Shown piece after piece: positions 1 through 12,001 of a DNA stretch of 64,000 nucleotides. Every line of letters starts with the position of its first letter. Within the stretch, counting starts at the first letter, position 1. Position numbers and translations under genes: made by a program. A model generated the notes under the pieces. That model worked only from the letters and a program-made list of their open reading frames with translations. It was not told the origin of the DNA and searched no databases. The DNA is from Juglans regia (Eukaryota > Streptophyta > Magnoliopsida > Fagales > Juglandaceae), in contig NC_049901.1 of NCBI RefSeq assembly GCF_001411555.2, forward strand, positions 36,838,838 to 36,902,837. Direction: 5' to 3'.

Positions 1-174
1 GCCATGAATAAAAAAGTTCTGCAATGGTAACTCTCAATACTACTTCATATTGAGAATTGAGGCAAATATTGAGAATGAATTAATTACCAATGTCTCACAT
101 TGTTAATGGAATTTGTTTCGGTGTTCTGAGATGTTTTCTATCTTCTGAATTTTGTTGTATAATGGGTTTGTCAG

Positions 175-1133
175 CTCTGCAGAACAGCTGAGGAACACCC
201 TGAAATTTTATTCCTGAAAGTTAATTTTGATGAGAATAAGCCAATGTGCAAAAGTATGAACGTGAAGGTTCTTCCTTATTTCCACTTCTATCGTGGAGCT
301 GACGGACAACTGGAATCCTTTTCTTGTTCACTTGCAAAGGTAAGTATTCTAATTTCAACCGGAGCAAGCATTTTCCTGTGTCAAACATTTCGTTTCCTTC
401 TTAGTAAATCAAGCATAACCTTTAATGAAAGAAGGTGAGGTGCAAACATCTTATGAGGGCATATATCTGTCTCTGCTGAAATTGTATTTTAGGATTCCAT
501 CAATTTAAACTCACAGTTACTTCAAACTCTGATGGGTATGGCTGAATTCTGCAGACACATGTAAAATGTGTAAAATTATGGGAGGAAATACACTTTCCAG
601 AGTCCAACTATCAATTATTTTATACTTTGTAGTCCTAAACTGACATGAAGTTGTGATGTGCGTTCTTCTAAGTCCTGACCATCAAAATTGTAACAGAATT
701 GGACGAGTATGCCATTTGTGAGTTTTAATTGTCCAAGGATACAATGTCAGTTTCATGAGAATAGCATAAAATGGGTTGTATGACTATCAGAAGTCTAACC
801 AGCTCATTCCAATAAAAAAAGAAGGCTATCTAAACCGATTATGAAGTTGATGCTTTTTGCTATCTTTAGTATTGTAGAAGATTAAACTAATGCGATAATC
901 AGTCATCTTATACAATTCATTCTTAGAAGCTCTTGCATCAGTGTCCACATCCCTCATATAGTAAATATCCCTGATTATCGTAAATGTATTCGCAGTTTCA
1001 GAAGATAAAGGATGCTATTCTAACACACAACACAGCCCGTTGCAGCATTGGCCCCCCAAGGGGAGTTGGAGATCTTAAACTGGAACCTTCCTTAGCTCCG
1101 AAGGACAGACCAGCAGAATCTACATCAGCTTAG
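175..1133 (+). CDS. ACHT2: Atypical Cys/His-rich thioredoxin (ACHT1/2 type), 3' part only
   Basis: Two terminal exons of a chloroplast thioredoxin-like protein; the 5' exons, with transit peptide and redox CxxC, lie before the window. Exon 175-339 follows an AG acceptor at 173-174, is in frame throughout (55 codons) and encodes the second half of the thioredoxin fold, including [13 protein letters not shown], the cis-Pro loop [14 protein letters not shown] and SFSCSLAK. Donor GTAAGT at 340; intron 340-995; exon 996-1133 reads FQKIKDAI... to a TAG at 1131-1133 (45 residues). Phases join without shift. ACHT proteins act in chloroplast redox signalling, in Arabidopsis partly through 2-Cys peroxiredoxin (family knowledge). 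The [14 protein letters not shown] segment fits ACHT1/ACHT2 better than ACHT4. I favour ACHT2 because the neighbouring genes match the Arabidopsis At4g29670 region. An acceptor at 181-182 is possible but would cost the conserved Leu-Cys. Confidence 0.9.
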
Positions 1134-1868
1134 AGCTTCCTCCATACGATTATTTCGGTTGTAATGACCATTTCTGTATATGATGCCCTTCAAGTGAACC
1201 TCATTAGAGTGAGTTATTTACTCATATTCTGTATATTTTCGTTTTCTTTCGTGTAAGAATGCTATGCAGAAGTTGCTATCCCGCATTCTTTTCCATTCAT
1301 GATCTGGCCGTTATTTATGCACCTAAAAAAGACTTCAGTGACAGTGGAATTCCAGTTTCGGAATTTCTGTTAAGTGATTATTTTTCTCTTGAAAGTTTTC
1401 CATGCTTTATCATAGGACTAGTTTGAATTACTATCATGAGGGAACTATTGGTATCAATGTTGACATGTCCATACATACGTTCATGTTGAGAATTATTACA
1501 TGGTTTCTCCTCTGCCATACTCTAAGGGTCGATTCTAATCAGTTTAATTATTCCTTCATCCCAACTTCTGGCAATAAACCGAGAATTTCCTGTTACCAAC
1601 TTCCCAATTGAGAGGGGGAGGGAAGAGATCATTGGTAAAATTCATGATACTCCTTTCCATTAAGTCATGCTACTTGTAATAGTCAGGTAACATCATTGAT
1701 GTGGCAGGTACTATATACTTGTCATTGATTAAAAAAAAAAAAAAGGCAAGAGAAATATTTGGAGAGAAGTATAATCCCTTCCTACAAATTAAGAAGTCAA
1801 ATAAGGAATGTTATAAAATCAGAAGAAAAAAATAAAAGTAAGAAAGAAAATAATCTCAAAATGCATTT
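1134..1868 (+). other. 3' UTR and downstream flank of the thioredoxin gene
   Basis: No coding potential recognised. The first few hundred bases after the TAG are probably 3' UTR; the poly(A) site could not be placed. An A-run near 1730-1744 precedes purine-rich, AT-rich DNA. Confidence 0.4.
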
Positions 1869-1989
1869 GGCCTCATATTTTTTATTTTTTATACAAGGTG
1901 TGTGAGATTTCGAACCCAGGTTTTTTATTTATTAGAGAATCGGATCATATGTCATCAGGTCATTAAATTTTCCATTCGGCCTCATATTT
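1869..1989 (-). mobile_element. tRNA-derived SINE remnant with 12-bp target-site duplication
   Basis: A roughly 97-bp insert (1881-1977) lies between two copies of GGCCTCATATTT at 1869-1880 and 1978-1989. On the minus strand it carries a B-box-like GGTTCGAAATC and ends in an A-rich tail, seen as a T-rich run right after the left duplication. A long perfect duplication, A-tail and B box together indicate target-primed insertion of a SINE. The 5' A box is decayed. Confidence 0.65.
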
Positions 1990-3003
1990 GGAATTATTAA
2001 TCTGAGTGCATCTTCTTCTAAATAAATACTATAAGGTTTCTGAACTTTAAAGTCTTATGAGAATATTCTAAATTTAAATCCTAAACCCTAAATATTTGAT
2101 CTTTAAATTCTAAAACTAAACTCTATAGATATCATATATTTTTTAAAATAAGATAGCCATTTAAAATAGAACTGATGGATCAAATTGTGAAGCTCTTCTT
2201 ATCAAAAAGTAAATACAATGTGTTACGGCATGCCATATTAATTTGTTGAATTTTATTTTTGTGAGATCTCTTTATTAACCAAATATTTCTCAAATGATAG
2301 TAAAATCCAACCCAACTGTTTGCAGTTTGCAAGTTGAGTTCCTCCTCCTTTTTTATTGGTATTATTTGTATATTATTGGATGATTGGTTTTGTTTACTAT
2401 ATTTTTTGGGGTTCTTCCTCCCTTCTTCTCTTTTTTTTTTTTTTTTTTTTTTTAAGTTAAAAATATAATAATGAAAAAATAATAATGCAAAGGAAAGCCC
2501 ATAAAAGGGCACGCAGTTAATACAAAATATTTACCAAAGTTTTATATAAAATTAATTTACAATTAATTTACAATAGGGTATAATCTTAAAATATAAAAAT
2601 TTATTTTTAACGAAGTATTATGATTGCATTGACTGATTATAAAAAATAAATGCTATTATAATATTTGTACTTTTGCTCTTTACAAATATTAATCTTTGAA
2701 CTTTAATTTTGAACTTTATAGTCCCAAACTTTTAATTTTGATCAAGCTGATTCCTTCGTTAAAAAACTGTTACAAATCCGTCAAAATGCCACGTCATTAC
2801 CAATAAGGGATTGCTAAGTGTCACCTAAAAATTTAAAAAAAAAATACTTAATACTAAAATTAAGAAAAATCGCATGAACATTGTTTGCGAGGACCAAGGT
2901 GCTGCCTGGGTTATCTGACCTAGACGCAACGATCAAGGAAGCTTGCGTTGCTTGACTCAGGCGGCGCGGCCTGGGTGTGATCCAAGTAGTCGAGGTCTAG
3001 GCG
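1990..3003. other. AT-rich intergenic DNA, no gene seen
   Basis: Contains a long T run near 2431-2452 and short decayed AT repeats. The last 120 bases (about 2890-3003) become GC-rich and repeat-like but match nothing else noticed in the window. Confidence 0.4.
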
Positions 3004-3087
3004 TGTGATGTCTCCATATCTCACTTGAGATTTGACGAAGATTAAAGTATCGAGACATATAATACAAGGTTACATACATCTTGTTCT

Positions 3088-3314
3088 TAAGGGTTGTATA
3101 AAAACTAACGGGATTGAACGTTGTCGATCGGAACCAGCTGAAACCGGTGGAGAACTGGTCAGTCGGCGATAGGAAATTGTTAAAATTGACGTCGGCCAGT
3201 TCGATCTCGATTTGAACCAATGTCAAACCGCCGAATTGGCCAATGGCAGATATATATTTTTTTTATATATATCTTACGTAAAACAACATCGTTTAACACC
3301 TGATGTTTAGGAAA

Positions 3315-3345
<31 letters not shown>

Positions 3346-3564
3346 GACATTGTTTGGTGTATTAAATCAAACGACGTCGTTTGGATTTAGGAATTATTAC
3401 CCCCTCCCCACCTTTTTCTTCTTCTGAATCTCTTTTCTCTTTCAGACTCTCTCTATCATCTTTCACGCACCAGTCGGTAGCAATAGTGCCGCACATCCCC
3501 TATCCTCTTTCACACAACCAATGAGATCCACCTCATCTCGATGTCATCTCCGTATATCGAGTCC

Positions 3565-3604
<40 letters not shown>

Positions 3605-3949
3605 GGGGCAAGTCTCTTTGTCGGTATGATTTTTATTTTTTGAGTTTGTTTATTATGAAATTTTACAATATAAATCATTGAATATATAGTATATTTTTTA
3701 AGATTTCCATATTTGTTGCTTTCGTTACCGATCGGAGATCATGCTACGTCGCCGATTGTTTTGGTCTTTTTCTGGGTTTGTGTTTGTGTTTGCATAACCG
3801 ATTGGAAATCGACAAACTGATTGGAAATTAGCCGAAATTGATTTTCACGGTTTTCTCCCCCATAATCGCCTGGTTCGATCGGTTCTAAACATGTAAAAAA
3901 TAGTTGGTTTCGGTTTTGGACCGACGGAATGTATTGATTTTCACCCTTT
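3088..3949 (-). mobile_element. Non-autonomous hAT-like element, copy 1
   Basis: Starts TAAGGGTTGTATA and ends near TTTTCACCCTTT, giving degenerate inverted termini related to those of the copy at 35005-35622, which is in the opposite orientation. Internal blocks shared with that copy include AAACCGGTGGAGAACTGGTC, a GTCGGCCAGTTCGATCTCG-like stretch and repeated AACGACGTCGTTT motifs. Flanks CTTGTTCT (3080-3087) and CGCGTTCA (3950-3957) match at 5 of 8 positions. Removing the element plus one flank restores a 27-bp segment of the same length as in repeat copy B (around 44413-44439). Contains AT and CT microsatellites (about 3319-3341 and 3570-3598). No transposase. Confidence 0.65.
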
Positions 3950-5172
3950 CGCGTTCATAACAATTAACATGCAATGCACCTAGCATATTACTAGTAATAT
4001 GCAATTATCGAAATGGAAAAATTTAAAACTGATCAAAGGTTGAGCTATTTAATATAATACCAACAAGAAAACTATTTATCCCTAAAGTATCTTGATAAAA
4101 AATTCTTCCAATACAAAATAAGGGTCTAAATCACGACTCATTTTCTAAAAATTATCCAAATGTATCATAACATTGCTTCATTCCATTTTCCAAGAGAATT
4201 TTTCTTTCTGATTTAGGATCCTTTGAATTTCTTTGATTCATTCTAGTATTCTTGCTATCATGATCATAGTGTCCTCAATGGCTATCCTCATCCATAGGTC
4301 AAGAATTAGATACTGAGCTTCCTTTGACCCTTTAATGATTATGATTCTTACGTTTTTCATACTTACGTTTCCTCATCCTGCTCGCTATCCTTAGGTCTTG
4401 TCACAACTTCTACCATTTCGGGAAGAATGGTAATGAAAACTATCACAGTGAGATTTCAAGAAATCTCAGCAAGTTAAATAAAAAATATACACAGAGATAA
4501 CATAAGCATGTATTACATGAACATGTACTTTGACAAAAACAATTTTTTTTCTCTCATCTAGCTCCTTTTTCTAAAACCACTAAGCTTGTAATCTTGTAAC
4601 AAATTAACGATATAACAAAATAATAAAGTTCCAATTCTCATTATTTACTTGTGATCTTATTCTATATATAACAATGTGGGTGGACACCTCATGGCTACCC
4701 ATAGGAACCGTGGACTCCCTGCTAGTTATCATATCACATTGTTGGCCCTTTGACCGGGTGTGAGCATGTTCGATTTAATATGATACGGCAATTCACAATT
4801 AGCCTTCACCATATTTTCAATGTGTTGCACCCACTAACGATAGGTGCGGCTACTTCGCTCTAGAAGCCTTTAAAAAGAACTGATTTGAAGCATGTTGACT
4901 GTAGTGCGTCAATCCAGGAGTTACTACTCCAATTTAGGCACTCTAGAGTGGACAAGAGAGTTTCACTAAGATATTTTCTCATTCTAGCATTTGGGTCGTG
5001 ACGAAAATCTTTTTCTTTTCTTTCAATACAAGACCCAAAAACATGTGACATGTATTTGTGATGAAACCATGCAACTTTTCATGTAACCATGTCATGTACT
5101 TGTACTCAATATGCCAAGAATGCATCGCGTGGACTACTTGAAATAATTAGAACATTCAGATATATAAACATA

Positions 5173-5352
5173 GAGAACTGCTATAGACACAACTAAATTA
5201 CACAAAAAAAAACTCACAAACTGATGTGGCTTCACACGATGCGTTAGATCTACTTTACATTAAAGTAACTTTACAATCTGATGTACTGCATCAATCCACA
5301 TCAGTTTATGAATTTATTTTTGTGTAATCGTTTTGTGGCTAAAATATTTCTC
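5173..5352. mobile_element. MITE family 2, copy a
   Basis: About 180 bp ending in AAAATATTTCTC, with inverted internal parts (CACAAACTGATGTGG / CCACATCAGTTTATG) around CGTTAGATCTACTTTAC-like sequence. The same organisation recurs at 13979-14150, 24461-24640 and 52911-53050. No ORF. Confidence 0.6.
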
Positions 5353-5652
5353 ATAAACATAACATATGAAGGCTCAATCATGGCATATATAATTTTCCAA
5401 AGCTCCAAACATGTCATTTCAACCGAAAATTTCAACAAGTATCATTTGAGCATAGCATGAATATACAAGGTATAAACCAATCGTGGCATGTAACGAAAAT
5501 AACATTTCATTAACCAGAAGAAGCAACCAAAATGCAGAGTTTACACAAAAACATAAATATATTATCCAAGAGTAAATTAAAGGCTAACTTAAAAAGTTCC
5601 AAAAAATATTTTTCAACGATCAAGCAAGCTAAAGTGTATATTGTAACTATTA

Positions 5653-5842
5653 GATTGTGTTTGGATGTTGAAGTGAGTTGAGTTGAGATGATAAAATATT
5701 ATTAAAATATTATTTTTTAATATTATTATTATTTTAGAATTTAAAAAAGTTGAATTATTTATTATATTTTGTATTGGAATTTGAAAAAATTGTAATGATG
5801 AATTGAAATGAGTTGAGATGAATTTAGAATCCAAACGAAGCC
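5653..5842 (+). mobile_element. Tourist-like MITE with TTA target duplication
   Basis: A 190-bp element between TTA (5650-5652) and TTA (5843-5845), with termini GATTGTGTTTGGATG and ATCCAAACGAAGCC. The 3-bp TTA/TAA duplication and the terminal pairing point to the PIF/Harbinger (Tourist) superfamily. The same AT-rich core recurs many times in this window. Inserted in LTR-like copy A. Confidence 0.75.
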
Positions 5843-6762
5843 TTAGACTTTTGAAAACAAAACACTAAATCCAAACACTAAATCCAAACGTGTGTTGTGT
5901 ACTAGGGTTTAGACTTCGTAACCCTAATCGGTTATAAGATCTCTTTTGTGATTTCCATAAACATGTACACACATGCTATGAGAACCTTAGGGTTGAGTAT
6001 GCGTGTATGTGTAATAACAAGTGTGGTTTTATTCCAATCAAGCCTTAGTGGCAAAAGAGTACATTTCATTCAAGATTGTGCTTCCTCAAATCGTAGTTAG
6101 GTATAAAACTCTAGTGGTGGCCGAACACTCCTTAAGCATCTAAGGGATTCCTTCTTACTATCTAACCATCAAGGATTCGATTTTGGAGAAAAACCCTAAA
6201 CGTTACTTAGATCTCAGTTTTGAGCATTGTTCACCCCTTTCATGGCCGAACCTATTACTCCATCATTTCCATGATGCTTACAACAAAATCACAACACAAC
6301 CCTTATTGACTTTAAACCAAAATCTCCAACAAACTTCCTTGCAAGTGCTTGTGTATATAAGAAGAGAATAAGGTTAGGGCTTGAAGGTTCTTACTATGCT
6401 AATCTTATCCAAAAAAGTATTCTTGAATCTTCATTCTATGCTTGCACAAAAATTGTGTTTTGATGGAGAGAAAAATAGTGTTTGGTTCTCTTTAGGGTGG
6501 GCGAGAAAGAGGCGAGAGGAGAGAAGAGAAAATGTGAAAATGCAAAGAATGGCTTTTGATCTTCCCTCTATATTTATATCCTCCCCTCCCTTGGCCTTGG
6601 GCGCCTACTTACTAAGTAACCAGGGCAAAAATTAATCCCACCTTACTAGATTCTAATTCTAAGGCCCTTAATAAAACTAAATCATCTTAACCTTAAGAAA
6701 CTAGCTTGGACTTGGATATTACATGGAGTGACCTTATGCAGTTTAGGTTCTTTTTAGATTTC

Positions 6763-6890
6763 GTTTGCTTCTTCAACTCATCTCAACTCATCATTACAAC
6801 TTTTTCAAATTTCAATATAAAATATAATAAACAATTTAATGTTTTCAAATCTTAAAATAATAATAATATTAAAAAATAATATTCTAATAA
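6763..6890 (-). mobile_element. Truncated Tourist-like MITE
   Basis: Carries the family core in reverse orientation (CAACTCATCTCAACTCATCATTACAAC then AT-rich), but the far terminus is missing. Confidence 0.55.
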
Positions 6891-7178
6891 TATATTTGTT
6901 ATAAGGACAAGTCTCTTAGAAAGAAACACTATTAACATCTCACACGTCAAGTACTTGATTTACATCTCAGAAAGAAAATAGAGAAAATAGAAAAAAAGTG
7001 GAAAAAATAATTGCAGCTTTGAGAAAGAAACAATATTAACATCTCACATAATAACATCACATATTTACATCACCAAAAAAAATTAAAGCCACTCAGATCT
7101 TTAGAGAATTGCAAAACAAGATAGAAGCCCTATTTGCACGAAGAGGGAGAGAGCAGAGCGAGAGCGAGAGCAGAGTTA

Positions 7179-7358
7179 GATTGTGTTTGGATGTTGAGTT
7201 GAGTTGAGATGATAAAATATTGTTAGAATATTATTTTTTAATATTATTATTATTTTAGAATTTAAAAAAGATGAATTGTTTATTATATTTTGTGTTAGAA
7301 TTTAAAAAAATTATAATAATGAATTGAGATAAATTGAGATGAGTTTAGAATCTAAACT
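7179..7358 (+). mobile_element. Tourist-like MITE, right end decayed
   Basis: Starts GATTGTGTTTGGATGTTGAG after a TTA at 7176-7178 and is a close relative of the copy at 5653. The right end reads TAGAATCTAAACTC and lacks a matching TTA. Confidence 0.65.
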
Positions 7359-7741
7359 CACAAGAGGGAATAGGGGTGTGAGTGGGACTTTGTTGGTGAC
7401 AGGTTGTCACCAGCTATGTGTCTCATATGAGCATCATGACAATCTACAATCTAGATTCTAGAAAATCACTAGAAGTTGGCTAGCTTATCAAATCATGAGT
7501 TCGTATAAGATAGATGAAAAATTCTTCTTCACACTTTACTGTGTGAAGAAGCCCCAGCACCCCCAACGTGCTGGGTGAAAAAAAAAAAAAAAATTAAAAA
7601 AATTTTCTTTCACAATGTGCTGCGGCTTCCGGCTGCTCCCAGCATATTTCAAGATAGATGTGTGCTCCTTACATTCACGTTTCAATTATTATAAAATATA
7701 TTATAATATTATTATAAGTAATGGGTAATTATAATAAAGCT

Positions 7742-7775
<34 letters not shown>

Positions 7776-8860
7776 ATATAGTTCGATCTATCGAGCATGC
7801 AATTAATTTCTATGATCGGATAGTTTCAAAACTAATGCAATTAACAAACCTAGCTAATAGGATTTAAACATAAAGGATTTAAACAGATTTTTTTTTTCTT
7901 TTCATATGAGAGTATTAACATTGGTTTCATTAAATTTATTTTTAAATTTTGATAAAAAATGTATATTTTTTTATAAATTTAAAACTTCTTTTATCCATAA
8001 CCCACATTGAATTAGCCATTAGATTTATCAAAATAATAATATAATATTATTTATAATAATAATATTTTTAATTTCTTTTTCATATTTTAGAATTACACTA
8101 ACTATATATACATTAATAATTTAATTCGATACTTAAATTATTGATACTAACCAGAGGGTCATTCATATTGTTAAGGTCAGAAAATGCATCAACACCCACC
8201 ATGCAGTAGTATTAGTAAAAAAGGCACTAAAAAAAAAAGATGAAAGATTTTTAATTGATAAAAGATTACTTCCTTTCAGAAGCAATAAACAGAGCAAACT
8301 TTCTTTCCCACTATTTTTTGTTTCCCCCTCCATTTCAAACACTGAAGCCAGTACAAGTCAATTATAGATGATTCAACTTTATGTTGATCCTAACCGACTC
8401 AATCAATAACAGCACAAGAATTTCAACGTCATCTCTATAGATTCGGTACAAAATGACACAAAATGAAACTTATCGCAAGAAGTTTTGTTAAAATTATGGA
8501 TGCTATAAACATGTATTAGAATGAATGATATTTTGAACTAATGTTTTTATTTTCTTCACTATGCCTTAAATTATTTAGGTATGTAATAATCTATTTTGCT
8601 TGTGATGTTTATTTATAAGATCATGTTAAAGCTTCTATTAATATTCTCTTTTTATAATATATCACGACATATAATTATTTATAAATTATATAAACGTTAC
8701 ATCGTTATTTAATTAATCAAAATATTACGTCCTTATTAATAAAAAAATTAATTCTTAATAAAAATAAATAAATATAAATTAAGTCGACATGCATTACACG
8801 TTACTTTTACCTAATTGATTAAAATTTAACTATCATTAGACTTTAACCAAGCGAATGAAA
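7359..8860. other. AT-rich intergenic DNA, no gene seen
   Basis: Contains an A-rich run (about 7579-7603), a (CA)n(TA)n microsatellite at 7741-7776 and many AT-rich stretches. No coding exon recognised. Confidence 0.4.
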
Positions 8861-9172
8861 ATGTCTTCTATCACTTCTACACCCTCGAGCCCTTTCTCCC
8901 TCCTGTCTCTCACTTCCCTCCCCGATCTGTGACTCGATTCATCTCTCACCTCCCTCCCGTCTGAGTACCCTCTCTCCCTCTCTCACTTCTGTAGCCCTCT
9001 TTCCCTTACTTCTATCTCACTTCCCTCCCGTAGATCTCTCTCTCTAACTCCGAGCTGTGCCTGCGTCCCCTATCTATGACTCGATGCCATATTGGAGGAA
9101 ACTACTGCATCCAGATCTGTGACTCAAGGACATACGTGCCTGCGTATCCAGCTCATCCCCTATATCACAGTA
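8861..9172 (+). other. Pyrimidine-rich leader-like stretch
   Basis: C/T-rich DNA with repeated CTCACTTCCCTCCC-type units, ending CCCCTATATCACAG followed by TAAGTTT. It resembles a 5' UTR exon of a plant gene. It could be the non-coding first exon of the small gene at 12002, but the start site and splicing cannot be proven from sequence. Confidence 0.3.
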
Positions 9173-12001
9173 AGTTTTTGGTCGAACCCTTATTTTTGGT
9201 TCCCCGGTACAGTGACGGGGTGTGGGTTTTTTGGCATACACTGAATAGAAGAGAGACACTAAGTAGGGTTTTCTGTCGTGTTTAATTTTTTTTGTATGGA
9301 AGTTGTTTTCTCATAATTGTTGGTGGAATGTTTGGATTTTTTTGGTTGTGCCCATCAGCTGCTTGAAGGAATTACTGAGCGAAATGAACATTGTGTGGGT
9401 TCATATTTGTGCCCATCCATGTGGGGTTCATACATTGTGTGGGTCCATATCTGTAATGGAAAAGGTGGGACTGTGTATATGTTAAAACCATATTTGAGTT
9501 GGGCATGCTTGTTTACTGAATACTAGTATTACAGATATTGTAGAGCCATAGCCAGATAGGTCTTAATTAGTTCTATCTTTGGTTTTGATTTTCCATTTAG
9601 TTTAGTTAGTTTTGAAACCTCCTATCATTACATCAAGAACAATTCCATTCAAAACCAAGACACAGCTGATAACCAAGAAGTACAACACTAAAATCAATCA
9701 GCTCTACTTGAGTAGAAGAGGAAGCAAAGCAATTTTTTTTAATTTTGATGGAGAATCATTTTAAGTTTGATTACATTGAAATCTAATTAGTTTCTTAGAC
9801 CATTTACTGAACTTAAAGGTCCAAAAGGTGGCATCCGTTTTTATTTTATTTGCTCTTATGTAAAAGACCTGATTTTTGTGATTAAAATCTTCATTAGCTT
9901 TGATGCTAGAGCTAGGAAGCACCATTTCTCCCAAAAATGATGCAATACTTGTTGTCTCTGAAATGCACATTTGAATGGATTTCATTCTGTAATTCTTTGT
10001 GCTCAAAGAATTGAGTAAGGCAGATGAAATAAATCCAAGGAAGAGCAAAGGTGATCGATGTCAAATGTAATTATTCTGTATGTTTATTCCATAAAAACAG
10101 AGTACAAGATATAGCGATACAAGAAACTATTTTAGAACCTTCTGTCACCAGCGGTACGTCTCCATCAGCTTCTCATTTTGTGTTATCCATCTAGTTCGTA
10201 AAACCTTCTATGGAAAATGATATGGCTTCAAGGTTGCTTTCTTCTTGTATGGTTTTACTGGAACTGAAGAATCTTCTTGGTTTTTTTTTTTTAATGAAAA
10301 CCAAATTAAAAAGAATCATATAACAACGTTAGGATATCCTTTTTTTTAAGGAATATATTCATATATTTCTGTTTTTCTTTTTGTCTCCTTTTGCATTAAT
10401 TATGGCGCTTGTGGTAGTCTAATAGAGTGGTGGTCATGTGTTGGTGTTCTTCTATAAACAGTGCTTGTACTTTTTATGGTCCTTATTTTTGTCTTGGTTC
10501 TATAATTCTTAGAGATATTTAATATGTTAAGGCTCTGAATATTGAAATTAGTATCTTTTAGATCATTATTGTAGTCTAAGAGCTGCAATGGAAGTATTTT
10601 TGCGATGTCTTTCAGGGCTAGTTAATTTATTTTGGGACGTTATCATTAGACACTTAACAAGAGTTCATTTGATTTTGTTCCCCTTCTAGGAGTGCTGCTC
10701 ATGCGCTCTAATTTTCCCAAAGGGTACTGAGATTTTTTGCTAGAAATGTCTTCATACTTGTATTACTAATTTTTGTTGACTAATTTTTGGAGTTGACCAG
10801 TGAAGTGAGAGCAGAGCTAAGCAATTCTTGCAACTTGACGTTGACTGGTTATAGTTACGTTTTTCCAATCCATTATAGCTCTGTTTGTATTCCATATTTG
10901 GTTGCTGACAAATTCTAGGAAAAGGATGATAAAAAAAGACAAGTGATTTTTATGGCTCTTTTCTTATATTCATACCGCATATATAGTGTCCTGCATTACT
11001 TATAAAAAAAAAAAAATATAGTGTCCTGCATAGTATATCAAGAAAAAACATCATCTTCTGCTGGTTATAGTGTCTTGCATAGTATCATTACTAAAACTTT
11101 AACTATTAACATGGTGTTATATATGTCTTTTTTCACCTTAAAGATTATATTTGATATGGAACAAAAGAAATGATATATAGTGTGAAAGGCTTATTAATTT
11201 TATTTCTCCCACCAAATTTATCAACTTGAATCGGTTTTATTTTTGTTTAAACTTGAATCAAAAGTTAAAGTACTGATCTATAGTTCTTGTTTTCTTTTGG
11301 GGGGCAGGGGGTAGTGGGATTTATAGATTTAATGGAAGCAGAAAGGCTAGTTTGAATGTGGTACATACCACTATAACGTTCCATAATCATAAAGTTTTCA
11401 AGTGGATTGGTGGAATTAATAATGCATGCAGCTTGAAAATCTAGATAATCACTAAATCAAATAGGTGAATTTGTGTTCTTTAATCAGGATCATTTCAACT
11501 TTCATTACTCTACAAAATTTTATTCAAAAGAAAGTTGCATAGTTTTTTGAGGATTAATACATCTTAATTTTATCGATAGGAGTGTTCTATATCGAACACC
11601 TACTTGCTAAGCCTGCCGAGCCAGCCTTCTTTGTTCATTTCTAGGCTTCATTTTTAATTACTGGGTTCTTGAGTTATACTATTCAGTCTCTCTGTGCAAG
11701 TATCATGGCAGAATCACTATGGCACTTCTTGAGAACCAGTTAGGTTATATGCCAGAATTCTATTTTCCAGTCAATGTGTTGGATTTAAGTGTTGATGTTG
11801 GAGTATGTATGTTATACCATTCAATTCTCAGCAAACTGGGCATAACCTGCTTGCAGAAGCTCATAAATCATTTATTCTCAATTGGGTTTCTTCTAATTGT
11901 GCTGAAAAACCAACCTCAGATCATCAAAAGTCTCCTTTTTTATAAGAAATGGCGAAGGTTGATTCGTAGTAGAGTTAGAGAACCAAGCAAATCTAGTGGA
12001 A
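9173..12001 (+). other. Possible leader intron or intergenic DNA upstream of the 97-residue gene
   Basis: AT-rich and T-rich, intron-like in composition. Includes an imperfect repeat of 'tatagtgtcctgcat' around 10980-11035 and at 11065. Open frames here show no family resemblance. Confidence 0.3.

Larger units (their letters stand above)
3004..6723 (+). mobile_element. Large LTR-like repeat, copy A, interrupted by a hAT element and a MITE
   Basis: Begins TGTGATGTCTCC and probably ends GGATATTACA, a TG...CA structure typical of plant Gypsy LTRs. It aligns through much of its length with copy B at 44348-47699. Shared landmarks are CATGCAATGCACCTAGCAT (3968 / 44446), ACAACTTCTACCATTT (about 4404 / 44815), a 'caccatattttc' block near 4807, and a terminal block with gagaggagaga purine runs (about 6510 / 46640). 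No gag-pol ORF is present, so it is a solo LTR or a non-coding LARD-like element. A hAT element (3088-3949) and a Tourist-like MITE (5653-5842) are inserted in it. No clear target-site duplication flanks the ends I chose, so the boundaries are approximate, especially the right one. Confidence 0.55.

Noticed and set aside
2041..2110. Telomere-like CCCTAAA words
   Set aside because: Isolated TAAACCCTAAAT words, no tandem array.
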